A program made the position numbers and the translations under genes. A DNA stretch of 64,000 nucleotides, from the NCBI GenBank assembly GCA_028822585.1, contig JAPKDL010000002.1:1-64000 (forward strand), written 5' to 3'. Positions 39,668 to 49,815 of this stretch are shown here, one piece after another; position 1 is the stretch's first letter; the number at the start of each line of letters is the position of its first letter. The notes below the pieces were generated by a model. The model made no database searches. It was not told the origin of the DNA and saw only the letters and a list, made by a program, of their open reading frames with translations. The DNA comes from Alphaproteobacteria bacterium (lineage in GTDB: Bacteria; Pseudomonadota; Alphaproteobacteria; UBA8366; GCA-2717185).

Positions 39668-41301
39668 TATTTGACGACGCGCCCATAGCCGATACCGAAG
39701 GCGCGCTGCTCGTGCATTCGTTACGCGTGGGCGCGCGGGTGTTCAAGAAAGGCCGATGCTTAACAGCCGACGACATCGAAAAATTACAGGACGCCGAATA
39801 CGTCACCATAACTGTGATCCGCTATGAAGGCGGTGATTTGGATGAGGACAGCGCGGCGGCGCTTATCGCCGAGGCCGCAGCTGGTGACAATACAGAGGCG
39901 TCAAGCGCGTTTACCGGTCGAGCCAATCTGTTCGCGCGCGACCACGGGTTGCTCGTTTACGACGCCGATGCGCTGGATAACGTCAACCTTGTCCATGAAT
40001 CGGCGACGATTGCAGCTTTAACACCATTTGAAGTGGTGCAACCCAAACAAATGGTCGCGACCATTAAAATTATTCCCTTCGCGGTCCCCGATGCCATCGC
40101 CAACGCCTGCGCATCAATCGCTGCCCAGGATGGTGGTTTAATTCGCATCGCGCCCTTTAAATCTTTGCGCGCCGGGTTAATTCAAACCGAATTGCCCAAT
40201 ACAAAACCGTCCGTTCTCGACAAAACTGTCCGGGTGTTGTCTGACCGGCTGGAGGCGCTCGACGGCACCATCACTTTGGAACATCGTTGCGCACACACCC
40301 AGGCAACCTTAACAACCGCCATCACGGAGATGAACCAAACGGACGATGACGTGATCTTGATCACTGGCGCCTCGGCAATTACCGACCGTCGCGACGTCAT
40401 CCCTGCCGCGCTGGAGGCCGCCGGAGGCCGGGTCGATCATTTTGGCATGCCTGTCGACCCTGGAAATTTACTGATGCTGGGCGCGTTGGACGGCACCCCA
40501 GTCGTGGGACTTCCCAGTTGCGCGCGGTCACCGAAATTGAATGGATTTGACTGGATTCTTCAACGCATCGCCGCGCAAATTCCGATCACGCCGCGCGACA
40601 TCATGCGGATGGGCGCCGGTGGCCTGTTAAAAGAAATTTCCAGCCGCCCCTTGCCCCGCGCCACCGCTACCAAGGGCGCCACAAACAGCGCAATCGTAAC
40701 GCCGCCCAGTGCGCCCAAAGTCGCCGCACTCGTCTTGGCGGCAGGCCAATCGCGCCGCATGGGGGCTGCCAACAAAATGTCGGCCATTGTCGATGGTCTT
40801 CCCATGGCGGCTCACGCCGTCGATGCGGTGCTGGCGTCGAAGGCGGCACCGGTCATCGTTGTCGTTGGTCACGAACCCGCCGTCGTAAGAGACATCCTGG
40901 GAAGCCGCGACGTAACCATCGTGGAAAACAAGCATTACGCCCAAGGGCTCAGTACATCCGTTATTTGTGGCACCAGTGCGCTGCCAGATGATGCATCGGC
41001 GTTTCTAGTATGCCTGGGAGACATGCCGCGGATTTCCCCCGCGCAAATCGACCGTTTGATTGCGGCTTATGACCCTGTGGAACAACGCGCGATCTGTGTG
41101 CCGACCTACAACGGGAAATGGGGCAACCCGATCCTGTTCGACCGTCGCTTCATCGAAGAAATCAAAGGGCTCACCGGTGATCGCGGCGCCCGTCACCTGC
41201 TCGACATTTATCCAGAGCTAACCTGCGAGGTCGCTATGCCCGATGACGCCGTACTCCTCGATGTCGACACGCCGGAAGCGCTCGCCAAACTCGCGGTTTA
41301 G
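39664..41301 (+). CDS. Fusion: molybdopterin-binding domain + MocA-like NTP transferase
   Basis: N-terminal MoCF-like region with DVILITGASAITDRRDVIPAALEAAGG; C-terminal VAALVLAAGQSRRMGAANKM...FLVCLGDMPRISPAQIDRLI. Confidence 0.9.
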   Translation: MIFDDAPIADTEGALLVHSLRVGARVFKKGRCLTADDIEKLQDAEYVTITVIRYEGGDLDEDSAAALIAEAAAGDNTEASSAFTGRANLFARDHGLLVYDADALDNVNLVHESATIAALTPFEVVQPKQMVATIKIIPFAVPDAIANACASIAAQDGGLIRIAPFKSLRAGLIQTELPNTKPSVLDKTVRVLSDRLEALDGTITLEHRCAHTQATLTTAITEMNQTDDDVILITGASAITDRRDVIPAALEAAGGRVDHFGMPVDPGNLLMLGALDGTPVVGLPSCARSPKLNGFDWILQRIAAQIPITPRDIMRMGAGGLLKEISSRPLPRATATKGATNSAIVTPPSAPKVAALVLAAGQSRRMGAANKMSAIVDGLPMAAHAVDAVLASKAAPVIVVVGHEPAVVRDILGSRDVTIVENKHYAQGLSTSVICGTSALPDDASAFLVCLGDMPRISPAQIDRLIAAYDPVEQRAICVPTYNGKWGNPILFDRRFIEEIKGLTGDRGARHLLDIYPELTCEVAMPDDAVLLDVDTPEALAKLAV

Positions 41302-41309
41302 CATCGTTG

Positions 41310-42137
41310 TTATCGCACGATATTCCGTTCCAAAAACACCAACACCGCTTTCGCCGCCCCATGATCGTAGAGATCATTGTGGGCACCATTTTCAAAAAAA
41401 TGGAATTCCTTCGGCTGTGACGCCACATCATACAAGCCCCGACCATAGCGGTCAGGAATAACGCGATCACGACCACCATGAAATACCAACACAGGCGCTT
41501 TGACGTCCCGAATTCGAGACGCTGAATCGAACCGGTCTTTCAACAACCACCGCGCCGGCGTGTACCAATAGTGATGCTGCGCGACATCAGCCATATTGGT
41601 ATAGGGGGCCTCCAACACCACAGCCGCGACGTTGTGCCGAGCGGCCATTTCGACGGCGACGCCTGACCCCAGGGATTCGCCGTACATCACCAAGTGTTCG
41701 ACACCATGCCCCGCCGTCGTCAAGAATTGGATTGCAGCTTCACCATCCAGAAACAATCCCGCCTCGCTGGGCGTCCCGCCGACACCTGCATTGTATCGAT
41801 ACGACATCAACAAAACGCCATATCCCGCATCCAACACCGCACGTATTTTCCCAGCCCGATCGCCAATATGTCCCGCATTGCCATGGTAATAGACGATGAT
41901 AGGTTTCGCCGCATCGGTCGGCGCGCGCCACCAGGCATGCAGCGCCAAGCCATCCGTCGTCGGCACCTTAACCACCGACATTTCAGGGACGCCATATACT
42001 TCAGGGTCAGGAATTTTTTGATTTGGATGGTACAACAATGCTCGTTGACCATAGTATAAAGCGCCAATAAAGAACGCGTAGAGCGCCACCGCGACGGCAA
42101 CGGAAGAGAGCACGGGATATTTACTCCTCGAAATCAT
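41310..42137 (-). CDS. Alpha/beta hydrolase (BEM46/ABHD13-like)
   Basis: PIIVYYHGNAGHIGDRAGKIRAVLDAGYGVLLMSYRYNAGVGGTPSEAGLFLDGEAAIQFL; MYGESLGSGVAVEMA; VFHGGRDRVIP. Confidence 0.9.
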   Translation of the reverse strand: MISRSKYPVLSSVAVAVALYAFFIGALYYGQRALLYHPNQKIPDPEVYGVPEMSVVKVPTTDGLALHAWWRAPTDAAKPIIVYYHGNAGHIGDRAGKIRAVLDAGYGVLLMSYRYNAGVGGTPSEAGLFLDGEAAIQFLTTAGHGVEHLVMYGESLGSGVAVEMAARHNVAAVVLEAPYTNMADVAQHHYWYTPARWLLKDRFDSASRIRDVKAPVLVFHGGRDRVIPDRYGRGLYDVASQPKEFHFFENGAHNDLYDHGAAKAVLVFLERNIVR

Positions 42138-42226
42138 AAAATATTATAACAAATCGAACCATGCTGGCTCCACCCATGAGACACGAATATATTGATCCAC
42201 CATTCGCCAAAGGCGTAACATAATTC

Positions 42227-43207
42227 ATGCATCGGCGTTTCATCATTTTAATCGGCGTGTGCCTATCCGGAAACGTCTTGTCATTCATAGCAACCACAGG
42301 CGAAGCAAACGCGAGCGAATACACGACGCGCGCCGTAAAATTGGATGATGACAACTACGAACGGGACCGCGTCGGGCGTCTCGAATGGCGCGGCGGGTTT
42401 GAAATAACTAGTACGGATAACCGCTTTGGCGGATTGTCCGGCTTACACATAGACCCCAAGGGAGAGCGTATCACTGCCGTTAGTGACCGGGGTTATTGGT
42501 TCCATGCAGGATTGCGCTACAAGAACGGACAGCTCAGTGGACTATCCGATCCGCAAATGAGCGTTATGAAAGATAAGCGCGGCAACCCGATCAAAGGCGT
42601 CACCGCCGATGCGGAATCCATTGCTAATCGCGATGAAAAATCAATGCTGGTCTCCTTTGAACGCCGTCATCGCGTGTGGGCTTACAAAGCCTCAGCCACT
42701 CCCCCGACACAGGTATCTACACCCAAAAGGCTTCGAAAATTAAGAAATAACGGCGGCATCGAAGCTATGACCTATACCTGTGAAAACCGGCTTTTGCTTG
42801 TTGCAGAAAAAAACAAAACTCGAGACATGAATGTTAATGGCTGGCTCCAAAATAGGCAGAGCTGGGATGAATTCACCTACAAGACCGTCCCCGGATATCG
42901 GCCAACAGGTGCTACCACCCTTCCCGACTGCCGCATTATGTTTTTAGAACGCAGTTTCCGCTTCATCGCGGGTTTTGCCATTCGTGTGACCATTGTGAAC
43001 CAAGACAAGTTGCATACAGGCGCCGAAATTACAGCCCAGGAAATTGCCCGGTTCGAATTCCCCACCATTGTGGATAATTTCGAAGGCATTGCCGCGCGGA
43101 AGTCAAAGTCCGGCGAAACACTTGTCTATATTCTGTCCGACGACAACTACAATCCGTTACAACGAACGCTGCTTTTGATGTTCGCGTTTACAGCACCGCA
43201 GAGTTAA
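42227..43207 (+). CDS. Esterase-like activity of phytase family protein
   Basis: FGGLSGLHIDPKGERITAVSDRGYW; NGGIEAMTY; DNFEGIAARKSKSGETLVYILSDDNYNPLQRTLLLMF. Confidence 0.82.
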   Translation: MHRRFIILIGVCLSGNVLSFIATTGEANASEYTTRAVKLDDDNYERDRVGRLEWRGGFEITSTDNRFGGLSGLHIDPKGERITAVSDRGYWFHAGLRYKNGQLSGLSDPQMSVMKDKRGNPIKGVTADAESIANRDEKSMLVSFERRHRVWAYKASATPPTQVSTPKRLRKLRNNGGIEAMTYTCENRLLLVAEKNKTRDMNVNGWLQNRQSWDEFTYKTVPGYRPTGATTLPDCRIMFLERSFRFIAGFAIRVTIVNQDKLHTGAEITAQEIARFEFPTIVDNFEGIAARKSKSGETLVYILSDDNYNPLQRTLLLMFAFTAPQS

Positions 43208-43708
43208 CTCGACGCCAGCTCTGTCACATAGCATTTTATCTCCCGTTCCTTCAGCGACCCACACAATGTGTTCGCGCCGACCTTCCGTCTCGGCATCACT
43301 ATAGAGACGAAAATAATCCCCTTTATCCTGGACCTTAATCTTACGGGTCAGCAGGGTTTAAGAATCCAGTAAGCCCATATTTTTCTTTGAAAATACCCGC
43401 CAGCCACGAAGTGCCATCACCGTCGAGCGATAAGACGCTAAATGGACGCCATACATTACCTCGTCTGAAGAGGCCTTCGACGCCAAGGACATCGCTACGG
43501 AAGACGCCACCTCGAGCTAGTTCAGTATTTGGGGTCGCCCCACTTAGACCAAGCGTGCTTGGACCAGGCGTACTGGATCTCGGCAGTAGCGGCGCCGTGA
43601 ACGGCCGCTTGCGTTTTTTCAGGGGCGTAAATTTGGGCACAGGAATGCGATGCCATTTCGTTATCTTATTGTCTTCCATAGCTCATCCGTCGTCCCCCTC
43701 TTCTGCGA

Positions 43709-44056
43709 TCATGCTTTTTTGAGTAACCAGAGTTCTAAGGTCTGCTCGGCAACGCCTACTTTTAACTCACATGCTTCACGGCGAAGGGCGCTCACCTCGC
43801 CCGAGGAAGCCGCCCGAGCCGTATCACCCGCAAGCCGCCACTTGCCCGCCTCCATAAACTCCTTCGACCATTTACAATAGATGCTCTGGGCAATGCCCTC
43901 GCGGCAGCACAGCTCGACGTTGGTCTCGTCACCGCGGAATCCCTCCAGCACAATGCTTAACTTTTCTTCAACAGAGTATTGTTTGCGGGTGGCCTGGCGT
44001 ATGTCCTTGACCGCCTTGGCCGCATCCGTCTGGCATGTCTGCGGTTTCTGTCTCAT
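43709..44056 (-). mobile_element. IS3-family transposase OrfA remnant
   Basis: TRKQYSVEEKLSIVLEGFRGDETNVELCCREGIAQSIYCKWSKEFMEAGKWRLAGDTARAASSGEVSALRREACELK...LLKK; no recognisable OrfB downstream. Confidence 0.85.
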
Positions 44057-44288
44057 CTTCAGTCCCTTCGGAAACTACGATGAGCGGAAAACCTTCTCTT
44101 CTACATTTTCGCTAATTTGTTCCATAGACGCTGACGTCAGACAAACCGGGACATTGCTTCGGGCCGGATTTCTATAGAGTTATCAGGCACGACGATTTAT
44201 CTCATTGCTTTATCGAAACAGCGTCATAGTTTAGACCCGCCGTCCAAAAGCAACAACGGGCGATACGAAACAACGGATACACTACATC

Positions 44289-45425
44289 ATGGATACCGCA
44301 GCACCCTTGAAGGGCATTCGCGTCGTTGAGCTTGGAAGCAGCGTCGCCGTCCCCTACGGCACCTGGATTTTAGCCACCCTCGGCGCGACCGTGGTCAAGG
44401 TGGAGCGACCGGAAATTGGCGACGACGCCCGCGCTTGGGCGCCGGCCTGGTATGACGGGATCAGTTCCTTATTCCTGACGCTCAACGCGGGCAAACATTC
44501 CATTACGGTAGATTTAAAGGATGACAACCAACGGCAAAAACTACGCCAGTATATTATCGACGAAGCCGATGTCGTCGTCCAAAATCTGCGTCCCGGCGTC
44601 GCCGATGCCATTGGATTGGGCGCGGACGAGTTGATCGCCGAAAGTCCCAAACTGATTTATTGCAACAGTGGCGCGTTTGGCACAGAAGGTCCGCTGTCGT
44701 TGCGGCCTGGCTACGATCCGTTGATGCAGGCGTTTTGCGGATTGATGAGCGTCACCGGGCATGAAGGTCAACCGCCAGTCCGCGTCGGCACATCGATCAT
44801 CGACATGGGCACAGGCATGTGGTGCGTCATGGGCGTCCTCGCCGCATTAATGAACCGTAAGGAAACGGGAAAAGGCGGTCGGGTTGACACGTCCCTGTAT
44901 GAAACTGCGTTGGGTTGGATGAATTATCACGCGACCGGGTATCATGCGGAAAAGAAAATCGCCAAACGTATTGGATCGACCGGGCCCGGCATGACGCCCT
45001 ACCAAGCCTATCCCTGCGCCGACGGTTATTTGATTATCGCGGCTCCCAACGACCGTATGTACGCACGCCTGACCGAAGTATTAGGACATCCCGAATGGAC
45101 CACAGACCCGCGATTTATCACCAATCCGGACCGTTGGGACCATCGCGAAACTTTGAACGAAATGTTGGAGAGCGTCACCACAACCATGCCCTGCCAGCAT
45201 TGGCAGGACGCCTTGGACAACGTTGGCATTCCAAACGCCCCACTACAGGATATTTCGCAAGTTCTCGCCCATCCGCAAACCGACGCGCTCGGTATTGTTC
45301 AGGAAACAGATGATGGCCGTTTCAAACTCATGGGCATCCCGCTTCGCTTCGATGGCAAACGTCCGGAACAGAAAACCGGCTCCCCGGATTTGGGTGAATT
45401 CGATGCAAAATTTTACGGACAATAG
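44289..45425 (+). CDS. CaiB/BaiF family CoA-transferase
   Basis: LKGIRVVELGSSVAVPYGTWILATLGATVVKVERPEIGDDAR; DVVVQNLRPGVADAIGLGADEL. Confidence 0.93.
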   Translation: MDTAAPLKGIRVVELGSSVAVPYGTWILATLGATVVKVERPEIGDDARAWAPAWYDGISSLFLTLNAGKHSITVDLKDDNQRQKLRQYIIDEADVVVQNLRPGVADAIGLGADELIAESPKLIYCNSGAFGTEGPLSLRPGYDPLMQAFCGLMSVTGHEGQPPVRVGTSIIDMGTGMWCVMGVLAALMNRKETGKGGRVDTSLYETALGWMNYHATGYHAEKKIAKRIGSTGPGMTPYQAYPCADGYLIIAAPNDRMYARLTEVLGHPEWTTDPRFITNPDRWDHRETLNEMLESVTTTMPCQHWQDALDNVGIPNAPLQDISQVLAHPQTDALGIVQETDDGRFKLMGIPLRFDGKRPEQKTGSPDLGEFDAKFYGQ

Positions 45426-45476
45426 AAATATTGAGACCAATATGTTAGGCCAACAAAATTCAAGAGAGACCTCGCC

Positions 45477-46271
45477 ATGCAGGACAGCTACGAAACGCTA
45501 AAAGTCGAACGGATTGAAGGTCATCTGCTTCAGGTGACATTCAATCGTCCGGATTCAGCCAATGCACTTAACACCCAAATGGGTCGCGACATGCGCGACC
45601 TGTGGGGTGGCTTTTATGTAGATCAGGAAGACATACGCTGCATCGTCGTCACCGGCGCGGGCGACCGGTTTTTCTGCGCGGGCGGTGACTTGAAAGAACG
45701 CAACAACATGACCGATGAACAGTGGCAACAACAACATGCATTGTTCGAACAAAGCGTCGTGATGATGATGGATTGCCCGATCCCTGTGATCGCAGCCGTC
45801 AATGGGGCGGCGTTCGGCGGCGGTTGTGAATTCGTACTGGCTTGCGACTTCGCCTATGGCGCGCGTGGGGCTCGGTTCGGGTTGCCCGAAGTCACACTCG
45901 GCATTATGCCCGGTGCCATGGGCACGCAAAATTTACCCCGCGCCGTCGGTGTGCGCCGCGCCAAGGAAATCATTCTGTCTGGCAAACCCTTTACTGCGAA
46001 CGAGGCCTGTGAGTGGGGTATTCTGAACAGCGTGTGTGACGATGACAAACTCATGGAGGAAACTCTGGGGATCGCCCGGAAAATATGCAACAATGCGCCG
46101 ATTTCGACGCGCCAGGCGAAAAAATCTATGAATATAGCTACGCAAACAGACTTAAAAACTGGGTACGCCTTCGAAATTGAAGCATATAATCGGATGGTGC
46201 CGACGGAAGACCGTTTGGAAGGCGTTCGCGCCTTCAATGAAAAACGTAAGGCCCAATTCAAAGGCCGGTAA
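45477..46271 (+). CDS. Enoyl-CoA hydratase/isomerase family protein
   Basis: CIVVTGAGDRFFCAGGDLKERN; PVIAAVNGAAFGGGCEFVLACDFAYGA. Confidence 0.93.
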   Translation: MQDSYETLKVERIEGHLLQVTFNRPDSANALNTQMGRDMRDLWGGFYVDQEDIRCIVVTGAGDRFFCAGGDLKERNNMTDEQWQQQHALFEQSVVMMMDCPIPVIAAVNGAAFGGGCEFVLACDFAYGARGARFGLPEVTLGIMPGAMGTQNLPRAVGVRRAKEIILSGKPFTANEACEWGILNSVCDDDKLMEETLGIARKICNNAPISTRQAKKSMNIATQTDLKTGYAFEIEAYNRMVPTEDRLEGVRAFNEKRKAQFKGR

Positions 46272-46302
46272 ACGATCAACTACTCTACCGAGGAGACAGA
46301 CT

Positions 46303-47259
46303 ATGCGACCTGGAATCGATGTTGAATGCCGCGAAGTCGGCCTGCGGGATGGCCTGCAAATCCAAACAACATTCTTCGCAACCGAAGGTAAAATCAAGTG
46401 GTTGACAGCGGAGGTTGGCGCCGGGATGCCGGAAATCGAAGCTTGCTCCTTCGTGCCGCCGAAATTATTGCCACAATTCGCAGACGCCAAAGAAGTGGTC
46501 GCCGCCGCGTTGAAAACCGAAGGCTCCATCATTTCAGCTTTGGCACCCAATCTGCGCGGCGCCCAGGACGCTTTCGCTAACGGCGTACATAAACTGAACT
46601 ACGTCACTTCGGTCAGTGAAAGCCACAACATGGCCAACGTCCGACAGACCGTCGATCAGTCGATTGAAGGTTTCAAACAAATTGTCCACGCGCGCAACAT
46701 CATCCCTGGCGCTGAAAACATTACATTGGCAACGGGCCTGTCCACCGCGCTGGGTTGCACCATCGAGGGACAAGTCAGCGAGGACGCCGTCATGCGGTTG
46801 GCAGAACGGTTTGTCGATGCGGGCAGTACTGAATTGATGATCGCAGACACCGTAGGCTACGCAAACCCGCAGCAAGTAAAATCCATGTTCAAGAAAATCA
46901 TTGGTGAATTTGGATCAACCGTGGCGATCGCTGGGCACTTCCACGACACGCGTGGTTTAGGGCTGGCAAATGTCTTCGCGGCGCTGGAAGCCGGGTGTGT
47001 CCACTTCGACGCCAGTCTTGCCGGACTAGGCGGATGCCCCTTCGCGCCCGAAGCCACAGGCAACATCGTCATGGAAGATCTGGTGTTTCTCCTAGAAGGC
47101 GCAGGCCTCAAAACCGGCGTCGATCTCGATAAGCTCGTCGCCATTCGGGAAACCATTGAAAAACATCTGCCCGGCGAAGCATTGCATGGCATGTACGCCA
47201 AGGCAGGCTCACCAAAAGGCTTTGTCCCGGCAAGCCAAATCGCCGCCGCTGCCGAGTAG
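46303..47259 (+). CDS. Hydroxymethylglutaryl-CoA lyase family protein
   Basis: VECREVGLRDGLQIQ; FHDTRGLGLANVFAALEAGCVHFDASLAGLGGCPFAPEATGNIVMEDLVFLLEG. Confidence 0.92.
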   Translation: MRPGIDVECREVGLRDGLQIQTTFFATEGKIKWLTAEVGAGMPEIEACSFVPPKLLPQFADAKEVVAAALKTEGSIISALAPNLRGAQDAFANGVHKLNYVTSVSESHNMANVRQTVDQSIEGFKQIVHARNIIPGAENITLATGLSTALGCTIEGQVSEDAVMRLAERFVDAGSTELMIADTVGYANPQQVKSMFKKIIGEFGSTVAIAGHFHDTRGLGLANVFAALEAGCVHFDASLAGLGGCPFAPEATGNIVMEDLVFLLEGAGLKTGVDLDKLVAIRETIEKHLPGEALHGMYAKAGSPKGFVPASQIAAAAE

Positions 47260-47292
47260 ACACAACATGTTCAAACTGATGAGAGATACTTT

Positions 47293-48483
47293 ATGATCGA
47301 CGCACAGGCGGTGATGTCCCTAGAGGACGAAGATTTTCCCGAAATCCGCGACGCAGTGCGCAAAATCTGTGAAGGGTTTCCCGGCGAATACTGGCGGAAC
47401 CTCGAAGACCAGCCGGTTGAAGGCAACTACCCGACTGAATTTGTCAAAGCGTTGACCGAGTCGGGATATCTCGGTGCCTTGATCCCCGAAGAATATGGTG
47501 GGTCCGGCATGCCCATCCGCGCGGGCGCCGTCATCCTGGAAACAATTCACGAAACCGGGTGCAGCGCCGGCGCATGTCACGCCCAGATGTACACCATGGG
47601 TACGGTGCTGCGACACGGTAGCGATGCTCAGAAGAAACTGTATCTGCCGAAAATCGCCAGCGGCGACCTTCGTTTGCAAGCGTTTGGCGTCACCGAACCG
47701 ACAACAGGTTCTGATACGACGCAGCTTAAAACCCGCGCAGTCAAAGACGGCGACGACTACATCGTCAATGGCCAGAAAGTCTGGACCAGTCGTGCGCTCC
47801 ATTCCGACTTGATGTTGCTGCTGGCCCGCACGGAATCGGCAGACACGGTCAAAAAGCGTAGCGATGGGCTCTCTACATTTTTGATTGATATGCGCGAAGC
47901 CAAAGGCAACGGCATGGACATCAAGCCCCTGGACGCCATGGTCAACCACAACACCACTGAAATTTTCTTCGATAATTTGCGCATTCCTGGCTCGTCCCTG
48001 ATCGGCGAAGAGGGCAAAGGGTTTCGCTACATCCTCGACGGCATGAACGCCGAACGTATCCTGATTTCAGCGGAAGGCGTCGGCGATGCGCGCTTCTTCA
48101 CCCGCCGCGCGGTTGAATACGCTAATGACCGGGTCGTGTTCGGGCGACCCATTGGTCAAAATCAGGGCGTCCAATTTCCCATCGCCAAGGCCTATGCCGA
48201 CGCCGAAGCTGCCGCCATGATGGCGCGCAAAGCAGCCGCCAAATTTGATGCCGGACTCCCCTGCGGCTCAGAAGCGAACATGGCGAAACATTTGACCGCT
48301 GAGGCGGCCTGGCAGATGGCAGAAGTGTGCATGGCCACCTTCGGCGGCTTCGCGTTTGCACGGGAATACGATATTGAACGCAAATGGCGTGAGGTGCGGC
48401 TCATGCGCACCGCGCCCATATCAACGAACATGATTCTCGCCTTTATCGGACAACATGTTCTCGGCATGCCCCGGTCTTATTGA
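47293..48483 (+). CDS. Acyl-CoA dehydrogenase family protein
   Basis: LQAFGVTEPTTGSDTTQLKTRAVKDGDDYIVNGQKVWTS; YANDRVVFGRPIGQNQGVQFPIAKAYADAEAA. Confidence 0.93.
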   Translation: MIDAQAVMSLEDEDFPEIRDAVRKICEGFPGEYWRNLEDQPVEGNYPTEFVKALTESGYLGALIPEEYGGSGMPIRAGAVILETIHETGCSAGACHAQMYTMGTVLRHGSDAQKKLYLPKIASGDLRLQAFGVTEPTTGSDTTQLKTRAVKDGDDYIVNGQKVWTSRALHSDLMLLLARTESADTVKKRSDGLSTFLIDMREAKGNGMDIKPLDAMVNHNTTEIFFDNLRIPGSSLIGEEGKGFRYILDGMNAERILISAEGVGDARFFTRRAVEYANDRVVFGRPIGQNQGVQFPIAKAYADAEAAAMMARKAAAKFDAGLPCGSEANMAKHLTAEAAWQMAEVCMATFGGFAFAREYDIERKWREVRLMRTAPISTNMILAFIGQHVLGMPRSY

Positions 48484-48718
48484 ACGACAAGCTCCTATTG
48501 AGCGACAACATGCAAAAGCGGCCCGTCATTCCGGCGGTCGCGGCGTTGGACTTCACCGCCGCCCTGAACGGCAACTTTTCTAAAGCGTTCGTGACATGCG
48601 CCGTCATCGCCGGAGCAACAGGCCTTTCCCTAAACATGGCCTTCCAAATACCACCGGCCCGAGGCATAGTTTCTCCTGACTGCCAATTTCGGCTTTAATC
48701 AGTGTAAAGGAGAACCCT

Positions 48719-49759
48719 ATGCGTGGCGTCGTATTCTTGGGAGACCGCAAGCTTGACCTGATGAAATTCGATGATCCAACACCGGGACCGGGCGAAGCGG
48801 TTATCGAAATCAAAGCGTCGGGCATGTGCGGCAGCGATTTGCGTCCCTATCGCACACCTGCCGGGGAAGACCCACGCAATCCCAAAGGCGTCCCCATGAT
48901 CCGGGGCCACGAACCCTGCGGGGTGGTCGCAGCGGTCGGACCAGGCGTTCCCGCTGCGCTCGCCAGCGTCGGCATGCGCGTGATGGATCACCATTACAGC
49001 GGCTGCGGTGTCTGCAGTCAGTGCCGCAGCGGGTGGGCGCAAATGTGCCTGGACGGCTCCATTGTCTATGGCGGTGGCAATGGCCACGGCGCACATGCGG
49101 ACTACATGAAAGTCCCCGCCAGCACACTGGTTCCGCTTCCCGATGAACTCTCCTTCGCCACCGGTGCCGCCATTTCATGCGGCACCGGGACAGCCTTCGG
49201 CGCTCTACGGCGGTTAAACCTGTCCGGGCGGGACACCATTGCAGTCTTCGGGCAGGGCCCCGTAGGTCAGAGCGCCACCCAATTGGCGACCGCCATGGGC
49301 GCTCGCGTTATCGCCGTCGACATCAGTGACGAACGGCTCGAACTCGCCAGGTCATTCGGCGCCGAGGCAACAGTTAACGCCAAAACGGACGACCCCGTGC
49401 AGGCTATCCAGGACTTAACGCACGGGCTAGGCGCGGAAAAGACCCTGGATTGCACGGGCTCGTCAGACGCCAGACGCGCTGCGGTCAAAGCCGCTGGTCG
49501 CTGGGGCACCGTCTGTTTTGTGGGTGAAGGCAACGACGTCACCATTGATGTCAGCCCGGACATGATTCGCAAACAATTGACCATAGTCGCGTCGTGGACG
49601 TTCAGCGTTGTCGGACAAAGCGAATGCGCACAATTCGTCATCGACCGGAATATCGACGTGGAGAAACTGTTCACGCATCGATTTACGTTGGATCAGGCAG
49701 ATGAGGCCTACAAATTATTCGATCGACAAAACACCGGTAAGGGCGTGTTTTTGATGTAG
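48719..49759 (+). CDS. Zinc-dependent medium-chain alcohol dehydrogenase
   Basis: IKASGMCGSDLRPYR; IRGHEPCGVVAAVG; CGVCSQCRSGWAQMC; VFGQGPVGQSATQLATAMGARVIAVD. Confidence 0.92.
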   Translation: MRGVVFLGDRKLDLMKFDDPTPGPGEAVIEIKASGMCGSDLRPYRTPAGEDPRNPKGVPMIRGHEPCGVVAAVGPGVPAALASVGMRVMDHHYSGCGVCSQCRSGWAQMCLDGSIVYGGGNGHGAHADYMKVPASTLVPLPDELSFATGAAISCGTGTAFGALRRLNLSGRDTIAVFGQGPVGQSATQLATAMGARVIAVDISDERLELARSFGAEATVNAKTDDPVQAIQDLTHGLGAEKTLDCTGSSDARRAAVKAAGRWGTVCFVGEGNDVTIDVSPDMIRKQLTIVASWTFSVVGQSECAQFVIDRNIDVEKLFTHRFTLDQADEAYKLFDRQNTGKGVFLM

Positions 49760-49815
49760 TCCGGTGGTGGGCAGATTTACGAAAGGCTTGGGAACCAAGC
49801 CGTTCGAACAGACCA

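Noticed and set aside
44131-44140. Perfect palindrome CTGACGTCAG upstream of the IS3 OrfA
   Set aside because: A single 10-bp palindrome is not enough to call an operator or IS end.
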